Assembly (NCBI RefSeq): GCF_021290965.1
Contig: NZ_JAJOYT010000015.1
Coordinates: 1 to 64,000 of the forward strand
Reading direction: 5' to 3'
Length of the DNA: 64,000 nt
DNA from: Rheinheimera faecalis
GTDB taxonomy: Bacteria; Pseudomonadota; Gammaproteobacteria; Enterobacterales; Alteromonadaceae
Below, in pieces: positions 7,551-16,054 of this stretch. The translations under genes and the position numbers were made by a program. Within the stretch, counting starts at the first letter, position 1. The number at the start of each line of letters is the position of its first letter. The notes beneath the pieces were generated by a model. It was not told the DNA's origin and made no database searches. It saw only the letters and a program-made list of their open reading frames with translations.

Positions 7551-10238
7551 ATGCAACTACAAAGCACTTGCCCTTATTGTGGTGTGGGTTGTGGCATAGT
7601 CGCCGATCACCAAAGTGGACTGCAGCTGTCTGGCGATAAAGAGCATCCGGCCAACTATGGGCGTTTATGTGTCAAAGGCTCGGCTTTGGCCCAAACTCTG
7701 GGCCAACAAGGACGCTTGCTGGCGCCGAAAGTGGATGGTCAAACCGTCAGCTGGTCTGAAGCTATAGACACTGTAGCCAGCAGGCTTAGCGCTATTATTG
7801 CGCAGTATGGACCTGGGTCTGTGGCTATGTATTTGTCAGGCCAGCTGCTGACCGAAGATTATTATGTCGCCAATAAGCTGATGAAAGGTTTCATTGGTAG
7901 CCCTCATGTCGATACCAATTCCAGACTCTGTATGGCTTCTACTGTGGCGGGCCACAAACGTGCTTTTGGCGCCGATATAGTGCCGGGTTGTTATGCCGAT
8001 ATTGAGCTGGCGCGTTGTTATATTCTGGTTGGAGCCAATATGGCCTGGAATCATCCGGTGTTATTTCAGCGCATTCAGGCCTGCAAACAGCAAGACCCCA
8101 GCCGTAAAATTATCGTGATAGACCCACGCCGCTCCGCCAGCTGCGAGGGAGCTGACTTGCATCTGGCGCTGAAACCCGGCTCGGACCTGTTGTTATTTAA
8201 TGGCTTGTTGAGCTTTCTTGCCAAAGAAAACCAGCTGGATCACGACTTTATCCTCGCCCATACCCAAGGTTTTTCCGAAGCACTGGCGACTGCACAGCAA
8301 CAAGCCGGCACTATAGAGCAAGTGGCCTTGGGCTGCGACTTAACCGCAGAGCAAGTGGCAGCTTTATACCGTTGTTTTATCGATGAGCCTTTGACCTTAA
8401 CTTTGTTTTCACAAGGGGTGAATCAGGCGCAAAACGGCACAGATAAAGTCAACGCTATTATCAACTGCCACTTGGCCACAGGCCGCATCGGCAAAGCAGG
8501 TTGTGGGCCTTTTTCGCTTACAGGTCAGCCCAATGCGATGGGCGGGCGCGAAGTGGGAGGGCTGGCTAATCAACTGGCGGCTCATATGGATTACAGTCAA
8601 AACGCCGATATCGAACTGGTGCAGGAGTTCTGGCAAGCGCCAAACATCTGTCGTCAGCCCGGTTACAAGGCGGTGGACTTATTTACAGCTGTCGAGCGGG
8701 GGGACGTAAAAGCCATCTGGATTATGGCCACCAATCCTGTGGTCAGTATGCCGGAAGCCGATAGGGTGAAAGCGGCGCTGCAGGCTTGTCCTTTGGTGAT
8801 AGTGTCTGACATTGTCAGCCACACCGATACCATAGCCTGTGCTGATATAGTGTTGCCTGCCACAGGCTGGAGTGAAAAAGACGGCACTGTGACGAACTCA
8901 GAGCGGCGTATTTCACGGCAACGCGCCTTGTTACCTGCGCCCGGTTTGGCGCGGCATGACTGGCAAATTATTTGTGATGTTGCCAAAGCTATGGGCTTTG
9001 CTGAACATTTTAATTACAGCGGGCCTGCCGATATTTTTGCCGAACATGCGGCTTTATCTGCCTATAAGAACAGTGGCCAGCGGGCTTTTGATTTATCTGG
9101 TTTGATGCAGTTAACAGTACAGCAGTATCAGGATTTAGCACCTGTGCAATGGCCGGTGAACAGCAAATATCCGGATGGGGCCTCTCGTTTAGGCTCTGAT
9201 GGCCAGTTTTATACAGCATCAGGCAAAGCAGGTTTTATTGCGGTCTCTCAGCAACAAGCTGCTGACGTGGCTGCGGATCATCTGCTGCTCAACACAGGTC
9301 GTATCCGGGATCAGTGGCATAGTATGACCAGAACAGGCCGCGCAGCTGCTTTGCTGCAGCATAGAGCCGAGCCTTTTCTGGAGGTGCATCCACAGGACGC
9401 AGAGCAATTAGGCCTCACCGATGGTGGTTTGGCTCGTTTATCGAATTCATTAGGTCAGATGGATGCTCGTGTCCGTTTGACTGAAGCTCAGCGTAGTGGC
9501 GAGTGTTTTGTGCCTATTCATTGGACCGATCAGTTTAGCAGCCAGGGCCGCTGCGATGTGCTGGTCCCCGCTTTGGTCGACCCGGTTTCAGGCCAGCCAG
9601 CGTTAAAACAAGCGCAAGTAAAGATCCTGCCTTTAAATTTACACTGGCAGGTCTGGCTGATGCTAAAGCCAGAACTGGATGAACAGCTGTGGCCTTTGTG
9701 TCGCAGCAGTGGTTATGCCAGCAAACAAAAACAGAGCCAGACTGTGCTTTATCAGTTGGAATTAGCAGAAATGGATTTGGCACTTGCAGCTGGCACTGGA
9801 TTGGATGCAGCCAGGCTGCAGCTGTGGTTGTCCTCTTTAGGTATTCAGCCAGAGTTGTGTAGTCAGGCCTTAACCCTTGGTCATTACAGAGCCGCTGCTT
9901 TTCAGGCGGAGCAGTTAAGTTGTTGTGTTTTTATCAGTCCTGAACCACTGAATTTAGCTTTGGAGTATCTGGACCAGCAATTTAATAAAGAGCTCAGCTT
10001 GAGCGAAAGGCGGCAGTTGCTGACAGGCCGAAGCAGGTCTGGCGAGGCGCAAAGTGCAGTAATTTGCAGCTGTTTTCAGGTGTGTGAAGCCTCAATTTGT
10101 GCGGCCATTCGGCAAGGCTGTCAGAGCTATCAGCAACTTGGGCAGCGGCTGAAATGTGGCACCAATTGCGGTTCCTGTATTCCTGAATTAAAAGCCCTGA
10201 TAGCCTCAGAGCTTAGCCTGCAAGGAGAAAGGTTATGA
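7551..10238 (+). CDS. nasA: Assimilatory nitrate reductase, large catalytic subunit
   Basis: This is a cytoplasmic molybdopterin (bis-MGD) enzyme reducing nitrate to nitrite, 895 aa. The N-terminal [4Fe-4S] ligands are C7, C10, C14 and C40 (CPYCGVGC...RLC). The body shows the usual family stretches such as TNSRLCMAS, GANMAWNHPV, IDPRRS and GQPNAMGGREVGG. A BFD-like [2Fe-2S] domain is fused at the C terminus (CSCFQVCE...CGTNCGSC, about 842-884), as in Klebsiella-type NasA, and receives electrons from a separate NAD(P)H-FAD protein; a candidate is encoded at 17075-18310. RBS GAGGA lies six bases before the ATG. The gene overlaps moeA by four bases (ATGA). Expression is probably controlled by the sigma-54 element and attenuator just upstream. 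Confidence 0.93.
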   Translation: MQLQSTCPYCGVGCGIVADHQSGLQLSGDKEHPANYGRLCVKGSALAQTLGQQGRLLAPKVDGQTVSWSEAIDTVASRLSAIIAQYGPGSVAMYLSGQLLTEDYYVANKLMKGFIGSPHVDTNSRLCMASTVAGHKRAFGADIVPGCYADIELARCYILVGANMAWNHPVLFQRIQACKQQDPSRKIIVIDPRRSASCEGADLHLALKPGSDLLLFNGLLSFLAKENQLDHDFILAHTQGFSEALATAQQQAGTIEQVALGCDLTAEQVAALYRCFIDEPLTLTLFSQGVNQAQNGTDKVNAIINCHLATGRIGKAGCGPFSLTGQPNAMGGREVGGLANQLAAHMDYSQNADIELVQEFWQAPNICRQPGYKAVDLFTAVERGDVKAIWIMATNPVVSMPEADRVKAALQACPLVIVSDIVSHTDTIACADIVLPATGWSEKDGTVTNSERRISRQRALLPAPGLARHDWQIICDVAKAMGFAEHFNYSGPADIFAEHAALSAYKNSGQRAFDLSGLMQLTVQQYQDLAPVQWPVNSKYPDGASRLGSDGQFYTASGKAGFIAVSQQQAADVAADHLLLNTGRIRDQWHSMTRTGRAAALLQHRAEPFLEVHPQDAEQLGLTDGGLARLSNSLGQMDARVRLTEAQRSGECFVPIHWTDQFSSQGRCDVLVPALVDPVSGQPALKQAQVKILPLNLHWQVWLMLKPELDEQLWPLCRSSGYASKQKQSQTVLYQLELAEMDLALAAGTGLDAARLQLWLSSLGIQPELCSQALTLGHYRAAAFQAEQLSCCVFISPEPLNLALEYLDQQFNKELSLSERRQLLTGRSRSGEAQSAVICSCFQVCEASICAAIRQGCQSYQQLGQRLKCGTNCGSCIPELKALIASELSLQGERL

Positions 10239-11491
10239 GCCACAGCGTTATGAGTAGCAGCGCATGTTTGCAGCAACAAAGTTTAAGTGTGGCAGATGCG
10301 CTGGAGCTGATGTTGGGCGAAGTACAGCCTCCCACTCAACGTCAGTACTGCCCTTTGCCAATGCTTTTAGACAAAGTGCTGGCAGAAGCTGTCTATAGCC
10401 CGGTCGCTATGCCGGCTTTTACTCAGTCTGCTATGGATGGTTATGCGCTACGATATGAGGATCTTCAGGCTGGTGTTGCTTTAGAGCTGGTTGGCACTGT
10501 TTTGGCAGGGCAACAGGCCCGGCAAACTTTGCAAGCAGGTCAGGCTATGGCGGTGATGACGGGGGCCGCTATTCCACATGGTGCAGACACTGTGTTGATA
10601 CAGGAATATTGTAGGGTGGAACAAGGCAAACTCAGGTTCGATCCACAGCAAGGTTACAAAAAGGGCGACCATATCCGCTGGATTGGCGAAGATTTAGCAG
10701 CTGGTGCTTTGTTATTTGCTGTGGGACATAGAGTGGGCGCTTTGGACCTGGCGGTTTTAGCTGCTTCAGGTCTGGCCGGTGCCCAAGTCTATACCCGACT
10801 GAAAGTGGCCTTTTGCTCCAGTGGTGATGAGTTAACAGAACCAGGTCAGCCGTTAAAGCCCGGTCATTGTTACGATGCCAACAGATATTTATTGCACGCA
10901 GCGTTACAGCGGCTTGATTGCGAAACCTTGGATCTGGGTGTTGTGCCGGACAATCCGGATCTATTACGACAAGTTTATTTACAGGCCAGTACAGAGGCGG
11001 ATCTGTTGATTTGTTCTGGTGGCGTGTCGGTAGGCCAGGCTGATTTCACCCGACAGGTGCTCACCGAACTGGGACAGGTGCAATTCTGGCAGGTGGCAAT
11101 CAAGCCGGGTAAACCTTTTGCCTTTGGCAAATTAGGCCATTGCTGGTTTTTTGGTTTACCGGGTAATCCGGTGTCTGCTGCCATCACATTTCAACAGTTG
11201 GTATTGCCAGTGTTAGAAAAAGCGGCTGGAGTTGTAGCTTTGCCTTCAGCCGATTTTTATACCACTGCAGCGGCAGATTTTGGTAAAAAGCCGGGGCGGT
11301 TGGAGTTTCAGCGTGCGCGTTTTTGCACTGAACAAGATTCAGGCTCCGTAGTGCCTGCCGCCAGTCAAAGTTCTGCAGCCTTAATTGAACTGGCGCGTGC
11401 TGATACGCTCGTGGTGTTGCCTGCTGCAGGTTCAGGTGTCAAAGCCGGGCAGCAAGTACAGCTGCAGCCTTTGGCGTTTTGTTTACGCTAA
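10235..11491 (+). CDS. moeA: Molybdopterin molybdotransferase MoeA
   Basis: MoeA inserts molybdate into adenylated molybdopterin. The protein has 418 aa, normal for the family. AMDGYAL (MPAFTQSAMDGYAL), the GAAIPHGADTV stretch, SSGDEL, CSGGVSVGQADF and GLPGNPVSA are recognisable in the right order. The start overlaps the nasA stop as ATGA, so nasA and moeA are translationally coupled. The stop codon overlaps that of the convergent modC (TAA at 11489-11491, modC TAG at 11490-11488), leaving no terminator space between the two operons. Confidence 0.93.
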   Translation: MSHSVMSSSACLQQQSLSVADALELMLGEVQPPTQRQYCPLPMLLDKVLAEAVYSPVAMPAFTQSAMDGYALRYEDLQAGVALELVGTVLAGQQARQTLQAGQAMAVMTGAAIPHGADTVLIQEYCRVEQGKLRFDPQQGYKKGDHIRWIGEDLAAGALLFAVGHRVGALDLAVLAASGLAGAQVYTRLKVAFCSSGDELTEPGQPLKPGHCYDANRYLLHAALQRLDCETLDLGVVPDNPDLLRQVYLQASTEADLLICSGGVSVGQADFTRQVLTELGQVQFWQVAIKPGKPFAFGKLGHCWFFGLPGNPVSAAITFQQLVLPVLEKAAGVVALPSADFYTTAAADFGKKPGRLEFQRARFCTEQDSGSVVPAASQSSAALIELARADTLVVLPAAGSGVKAGQQVQLQPLAFCLR

Positions 11492-12162
11492 ATCGCATAA
11501 AACAGCTGGTTAGATTGCTGTGATGACAGCTGCTGTTGCCGCTGCAACTGGCCTTGTTTTAACCAGATTATTTCCTCGCAGTAGAGGCATAAATCTTCCA
11601 TTTGATGACTGACCCATAGCAGCATAAAACCTTGTTGTTGCTGATAAAGTTTCAGCTTTTTAAGCACTGCTGCTTTTTGTTGATGATCCAGATGGGCCAG
11701 CGCTTCATCCAGCAACAACAGGCGGGGTTTGGCGATAAGTGCCTGAGCTAAAGCCAGCTTTTGCTGCTGCCCTGATGACAGCTGTGACGGATACAAGGTC
11801 AGCAGCTGCTCTAATTCAAAGTCCTGAATAATCTGCTTGATATCTGCAGTGGATTTGCTCCAACTGCTGGCCAGCTCTAACTGTTGCAGCGCCGTTTTAT
11901 GTGGCATTAATACAGCTTCAGGTGCCAGATAGAGCGCTTTACGCTTTGATAACGGCTGCCCAAAGGAGCCTTGTTGCCATAACTCGTCATTAAAACTGCA
12001 ATGCTCTGTGGCCGTTGGCAATAGTCCGGCTATGGCTTTAAGCATCGAGGTTTTACCACTACCGGATTGGCCATAGATGCCAATCCAGTGATTGTTAAGC
12101 TCCAATTCCAGCTGCAAATGGAAGTTGCAGGTCGTCCAGTGTAGCTTTAGCCGCAGACTCAT
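11488..12162 (-). CDS. modC: Molybdate ABC transporter ATPase ModC, short form
   Basis: This is the ATP-hydrolysing subunit of the molybdate importer, 224 aa. Walker A (GQSGSGKTS), signature LSSGQQQKL and Walker B LLLLDEAL are visible. The ATG at 12162 overlaps the modB stop as ATGA and is preferred to an upstream in-frame start within modB. The protein ends soon after the H-loop (SHQMED): the C-terminal TOBE/Mop molybdate-binding domain of classical ModC (about 350 aa) is missing. This is the last gene of the long minus-strand nitrate/molybdenum operon. Confidence 0.85.
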   Translation of the reverse strand: MSLRLKLHWTTCNFHLQLELELNNHWIGIYGQSGSGKTSMLKAIAGLLPTATEHCSFNDELWQQGSFGQPLSKRKALYLAPEAVLMPHKTALQQLELASSWSKSTADIKQIIQDFELEQLLTLYPSQLSSGQQQKLALAQALIAKPRLLLLDEALAHLDHQQKAAVLKKLKLYQQQQGFMLLWVSHQMEDLCLYCEEIIWLKQGQLQRQQQLSSQQSNQLFYAI

Positions 12163-12857
12163 TGCTGGTTCCTTTGCTGCTGCACTCTCTGTTGTGGGCC
12201 TCGCTGTTGCTGATACAACCAAAACAACACAGAAAAAGAAAACAGCAATAACAAGCCGGATAACAGATGAGCGCGGGCATAATTCAGGCTTTCGACCTGA
12301 TCATAAATCAGCATCGACAGCAGCTGGGTCTGGCCCGGAATATTGCCGCCTATCATCAGCACTATGCCAAATTCGCCCAGCGTATGGGCAAAACTTAAAA
12401 TAAAAGCACTAAAAAGAGCAGGGCGGCTTAACGGCCAAATTAACTGAGCCACTAACTGCCAGCGGTTGGCACCTAAGGCCTGGCTTTGCTGCAGTAAATC
12501 CTGAGCAATTTGGCCAAAGCCCTGTTGCAGCGGCTGCACCACAAAAGGCAAAGAATACAACATAGAAGCCAGTACCAGGCCTTCAAAACGAAAAGCCAAA
12601 GCTTCAATCCCCATCAGTCGCAGTAGCTGGCTGAACCAGGAATCCGGACTTAATAACAAGACTAAATAAAAGCCTAAGACGGTAGGGGGTAAGACCAAAG
12701 GCAAGGTCAACAGGGCATTGATTGCATTGCGGCCTGAACTTTGGCCCCTGCTAAGCCACCAGGCCAGTGGTGCTGTCAGCAGCAGTAATAAAAAACTGCT
12801 CAGCAGTGCCAGTTTTACTGTCAGCCACAAGGCTTGCCATTCAGATGGATACAGCAT
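12159..12857 (-). CDS. modB: Molybdate ABC transporter permease ModB
   Basis: This is an inner-membrane permease, 232 aa, with about five hydrophobic segments. The ABC-permease EAA-type loop is visible as QQSQALGANRWQLVAQLIWPLSRPAL, followed by a GEFGIVLMIGGNIPGQT region typical of ModB. Start and stop overlap the neighbours (TAATG with modA, ATGA with modC), so the three genes form one coupled unit. The C-terminal tail is unusually Gln/Arg rich. Confidence 0.9.
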   Translation of the reverse strand: MLYPSEWQALWLTVKLALLSSFLLLLLTAPLAWWLSRGQSSGRNAINALLTLPLVLPPTVLGFYLVLLLSPDSWFSQLLRLMGIEALAFRFEGLVLASMLYSLPFVVQPLQQGFGQIAQDLLQQSQALGANRWQLVAQLIWPLSRPALFSAFILSFAHTLGEFGIVLMIGGNIPGQTQLLSMLIYDQVESLNYARAHLLSGLLLLFSFSVLFWLYQQQRGPQQRVQQQRNQQ

Positions 12858-13639
12858 TAGTTGTGCTCCCGCTTAAAGCCAGCGTCGGTCCAAAACTGCT
12901 GTTGTTCGGCGGCCTGCATCCAGTCTAAAAACGCTTTGATATCAGGTTGTTTGGGATCAGCCTGGTAAAACCAGCTATGGAGGATGGGCGGGTATAAATG
13001 TGCAGGCACAACCTCTGTCTGGCCCAGCTTTTGTAATAACTGCAGTTGCTGCTGTTGGGATTGTGGCAATAACTGCTGCAATTGGGCTGCAGGCATAAGT
13101 GCATGACCGATCAGACCCACTTCTGCCTGGCCTGTACTTAGCATATGCAATACCAAAGCGGCATTATCACTGCGGCGTATTTTGGCTTGCAGCTCTGGCC
13201 GAAGTGAGTGCTGCTGCAAATAGGCCAAAGCGGCTTTGCCATAAGGCGCATGGCTTGGATCGGCTATGGCTATATGATGGCTTTGTGCCAGCGCTTGTTC
13301 TGCCGTTTGAAAACGATGGTGATACCAAATCAATAACTGGCCATGGCCATATACGCCGGTTTGGCAGCGCTGTTTTGGGCTGCAGTGTTGCAGCAAGTTG
13401 TTGGTGTACAAAGAGTCGGCCGCCAAAAATAACGAAAAAGGCGCACCATGCTGAATTTGTTGACTGAGCTTGCCGGAGGAGGCAAATACCGCATTGATGC
13501 TGACGCCGGTTTTTGCCTGATACTGCTGCAACAGCACTGGCAGTACTAAGCGTAAATCTGAAGCTGCTGCTATCAGCTGTGCCGCATTGGTACTGCAACT
13601 GAAAATCAGCGCAGTAAAAACCAACTTAAGGCCGCGCAT
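12857..13639 (-). CDS. modA: Molybdate-binding periplasmic protein ModA
   Basis: This is the periplasmic substrate-binding protein for molybdate, 260 aa. The signal peptide is about residues 1-19 (ends TNAAQ). The ligand-site patterns AAASDL near the mature N terminus, FASSGKLSQQIQHGAPF, and the later IADPSHAPYGKAA are typical of ModA. The start lies 14 bases inside the end of moaE, which suggests translational coupling. It supplies molybdenum for the cofactor made by the upstream genes. Confidence 0.92.
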   Translation of the reverse strand: MRGLKLVFTALIFSCSTNAAQLIAAASDLRLVLPVLLQQYQAKTGVSINAVFASSGKLSQQIQHGAPFSLFLAADSLYTNNLLQHCSPKQRCQTGVYGHGQLLIWYHHRFQTAEQALAQSHHIAIADPSHAPYGKAALAYLQQHSLRPELQAKIRRSDNAALVLHMLSTGQAEVGLIGHALMPAAQLQQLLPQSQQQQLQLLQKLGQTEVVPAHLYPPILHSWFYQADPKQPDIKAFLDWMQAAEQQQFWTDAGFKREHN

Positions 13640-14177
13640 CTGTGGCCTTTAACAGCAGCGGTAATTGTTCCGGGCTATACCAACGTCTGGCTGCCGCCAG
13701 ATCGCTGTCTTTTGATTGCAGCCACTGGCTTTGTTGCTGATGCTGTTGTGGGTATAAATGGTGCTGTTTTTTCCAAAAAGGCGCCTGGCTTTTGAGCTGA
13801 TCCATTAAAAACTCTGTCGCGGCAAAACTATCAGCTCTGTGCGGCGAAGACACTGCAACCAGCACTATTTGTTCATTTGGCCCTAGCAGCCCCGTTCTGT
13901 GAATAAGCTTAATATGTTGCAAAGGCCAGCGGTTGGCCGCTTGTTCAGCCAGTTGCTGTAAAACCCGCTCTGTCATGCCTGGATAATGTTCCAGCAATAA
14001 AGCGCTGGTTTGTTGTGGGTTGTGGCCTGCATCGTCCAGTTGAAACTGCCGTACTTTACCGACAAATAGACAAATAGCGCCACAGTCCGGGCTTTGAGTT
14101 AGCAACTGCTGATAAACAGCTGCAACGGCAAAGTCTTCAGTTTGCACTCCTACTTTAATCTGGCAATGAAAAGACAT
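13626..14177 (-). CDS. moaE: Molybdopterin synthase catalytic subunit MoaE
   Basis: MoaE is the large subunit of molybdopterin synthase and inserts sulfur from thiocarboxylated MoaD into cPMP. It has 183 aa. FVGKVR, LEHYPGMTE, HRTGLL, the VSSPHRADSFAATEFLMDQ helix and the APFWKK lysines are all present. It starts immediately after moaD (no gap) and overlaps modA by 14 bases. It is somewhat longer than E. coli MoaE (150 aa), due to a Gln-rich C-terminal tail. Confidence 0.92.
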   Translation of the reverse strand: MSFHCQIKVGVQTEDFAVAAVYQQLLTQSPDCGAICLFVGKVRQFQLDDAGHNPQQTSALLLEHYPGMTERVLQQLAEQAANRWPLQHIKLIHRTGLLGPNEQIVLVAVSSPHRADSFAATEFLMDQLKSQAPFWKKQHHLYPQQHQQQSQWLQSKDSDLAAARRWYSPEQLPLLLKATDARP

Positions 14178-14426
14178 TCAGCCTCCTGTCACCATAGGAA
14201 AAAACGCCACTTCATCACCTTGCTGTAGTAGATGATCCAGTCCAACGAGTTGCTGATTAACCGCCTGCAAGATTTGCCGCTGACAAAGCTCACGTAGCCA
14301 GACCGGACTGGTTAAGGCCAATTGTTGTTTTAGCTCTGCCACTGTTAAAGGCTGATGTAACCTAAGCTGCAATTCGCGAGTGGCCAGCTCTTCACGCAAA
14401 CTGGCAAAAAACACTACTTTAAGCAT
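14178..14426 (-). CDS. moaD: Molybdopterin synthase sulfur carrier subunit MoaD
   Basis: MoaD is a ubiquitin-fold sulfur carrier, 82 aa. It ends in the essential Gly-Gly (FPMVTGG), which MoeB adenylates. The ATG at 14426 is chosen because it gives the standard length and the MLKVVFFASLRE start; it overlaps the moaC stop by eight bases. A longer in-frame start within moaC would add 17 residues without family character. Confidence 0.9.
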   Translation of the reverse strand: MLKVVFFASLREELATRELQLRLHQPLTVAELKQQLALTSPVWLRELCQRQILQAVNQQLVGLDHLLQQGDEVAFFPMVTGG

Positions 14427-14922
14427 CAGCTGTTTCCTTCTGTACATTTGGCGCCAGCCATAGACCGGATTTTCCACCTTGTTTTTCCAGCAGTTGCACA
14501 GCGCTGATTTGCAGGGCCGGGTCCACAGCTTTGACCATGTCGTACAAAGTTAAAGCGGCGACACAAACTCCGGTCATGGCTTCCATTTCAACTCCAGTGT
14601 TGGCTGTGACTTTGCAGCAACACTGAATACGAATTTGGCCTTTGGTTTGATCCAGCTGAAAATGTACCTGCACCTGACTCAGCGGCAACGGGTGACACAA
14701 GGGGATCAGTTGGCTGGTTTGTTTGGCCGCCATAATGCCGGCGAGACGTGCTGTGGAGAGCACATCGCCTTTTTTCACCAGTTGCAGCTCAATCAACTGG
14801 ATCACCTGACTGGTGGTTTGTAATAAGGCAGTGGCTGTGGCTTGCCTGGTGGTCACTGCTTTTTGGCTGACATCCACCATAAAGGCCTGGCCGCTTTGGT
14901 CCACATGGGTAAGTTGTTGCAT
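14419..14922 (-). CDS. moaC: Cyclic pyranopterin monophosphate synthase MoaC
   Basis: MoaC converts the MoaA product 3',8-cH2GTP to cPMP. It has 167 aa. MVDVSQK at about residues 15-21, the LIPLCHPLPLS motif and the GVEMEAMTGVCVAALTLYDM motif are textbook MoaC features and include the catalytic His/Lys region. The start codon overlaps the moaB stop (TGATG), with GGAG upstream. Confidence 0.95.
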   Translation of the reverse strand: MQQLTHVDQSGQAFMVDVSQKAVTTRQATATALLQTTSQVIQLIELQLVKKGDVLSTARLAGIMAAKQTSQLIPLCHPLPLSQVQVHFQLDQTKGQIRIQCCCKVTANTGVEMEAMTGVCVAALTLYDMVKAVDPALQISAVQLLEKQGGKSGLWLAPNVQKETADA

Positions 14923-15470
14923 CAGGCACTCCTTGGTTGGCAGAAAGCCGTTGTGGCAGCTTTTAAATGTGGCACTAAATTACAGGGCTTATGCCGGGAA
15001 TCCAGCTGCTCCAATAAAATCAAATCCCAGCCCGTGGCGCAGGCATTGGGCGATCCAGGCAAGCAAACAATCAGGGTTTTATTGGCTAAACCCGCCAAAG
15101 CACGGGATTGGATAGTTGAACTGCCGACCTGCTGCCAACTCAACTGACGAAATGACTCACCAAAACCAATAATCTCTTTATCCAACAAAGGTTTAATAGC
15201 TTCTGGGGTTGAGTCGCGTTCGGTAAATCCTGTGCCGCCTGTCAGCAAAATCACCTGAATATCAGACGAAATAATCCATTGTGAGACCAAAGCCCGGATC
15301 TGATACAGATCGTCTTTGACAATACGCCGCTCTGCCAGTTGATGGCCTGCTGCATTTAAACGCTCGACCAGGCAATCCCCTGAGCTGTCGTTGTCCGGCG
15401 TTCTGGTGTCGGACACCGTCAGCACTGCTATGGATAAAGGCGTTAATAAGCTACTGAACTGAAAGGCCAT
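14922..15470 (-). CDS. moaB: MoaB/MogA-family molybdopterin adenylyltransferase
   Basis: The family adenylates molybdopterin before molybdate insertion (MogA activity) or is the MoaB paralogue. It has 182 aa from 15470. AVLTVSDTR, SSGDCLVERL, LTGGTGFTERDSTPEA and LPGSPNA are the family motifs. No separate mogA lies in the cluster, so this protein may do the MogA step. The start at 15470 has AGGGAG upstream and lies 28 bases inside mobA; an in-frame start at 15503 would lengthen that overlap. Confidence 0.88.
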   Translation of the reverse strand: MAFQFSSLLTPLSIAVLTVSDTRTPDNDSSGDCLVERLNAAGHQLAERRIVKDDLYQIRALVSQWIISSDIQVILLTGGTGFTERDSTPEAIKPLLDKEIIGFGESFRQLSWQQVGSSTIQSRALAGLANKTLIVCLPGSPNACATGWDLILLEQLDSRHKPCNLVPHLKAATTAFCQPRSA

Positions 15471-16045
15471 AAGTTCTCCCTGGCGTTTTGATGCTGGCGC
15501 CATTCTGTAATGGTATTAAGGTTAAACAGCTGCTCCGGTGCGGGGCAGGGCGTTTGATGAACTTGCCATTGCTGTTGCAATTGCCAGAGTGAACACTCTG
15601 AACCACCTTGCTGTAATTGCAGCTCCAGATAATCCAACATGGCTTCAGAGCGGCGCAGCACACAAGGCATAGTACTTTCGGTAAAAGCGCTGATATCGCC
15701 CTGATGGCGCTGCACTAAAGTTTCCAGCAAAGCCGGACTCAGCCCCGGCATATCCACAGGGATCACCAGGTTCAGTGGGTGTTTGCTCTGACTTAAACAG
15801 GCATGAATACCGGCCAGCGGTCCTTTTCCAGGCCAATGGTCGGCTATAGCGCCTGCTCTGTTGCCACTGAGTAAAATTTCGCTCGCACCGGCCTGAATCA
15901 GCAGCAGTTGCTGGTGTTCCAGTAAGGTCGGCGCCATACCTTGCCAACGATAAGGTGAAGCTTCATAACCTAATAAGGCTTTGTCCTGACCCATTCGGCT
16001 GGACTTGCCACCACAGAGTAAAATGGCGGTAAAGTTTTCAAGCAT
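15443..16045 (-). CDS. mobA: Molybdenum cofactor guanylyltransferase MobA
   Basis: MobA attaches GMP to Mo-molybdopterin to make the MGD form needed by NasA. It has 200 aa. The nucleotide-binding signature LCGGKSSRMGQDKALL is at residues 10-25, and the IPVDMPGLSP metal-binding motif follows. It starts nine bases after the moaA stop in the same operon. Its presence fits a bis-MGD nitrate reductase. Confidence 0.93.
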   Translation of the reverse strand: MLENFTAILLCGGKSSRMGQDKALLGYEASPYRWQGMAPTLLEHQQLLLIQAGASEILLSGNRAGAIADHWPGKGPLAGIHACLSQSKHPLNLVIPVDMPGLSPALLETLVQRHQGDISAFTESTMPCVLRRSEAMLDYLELQLQQGGSECSLWQLQQQWQVHQTPCPAPEQLFNLNTITEWRQHQNARENLWPFSSVAY

Positions 16046-16054
16046 CTCTCCTCC

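Noticed and set aside
7301-7639. A 112-codon frame bridging moeB and nasA
   Set aside because: It runs through the attenuator and the start of nasA in another frame, with no RBS and no recognisable protein character. The region is better explained as an untranslated leader.
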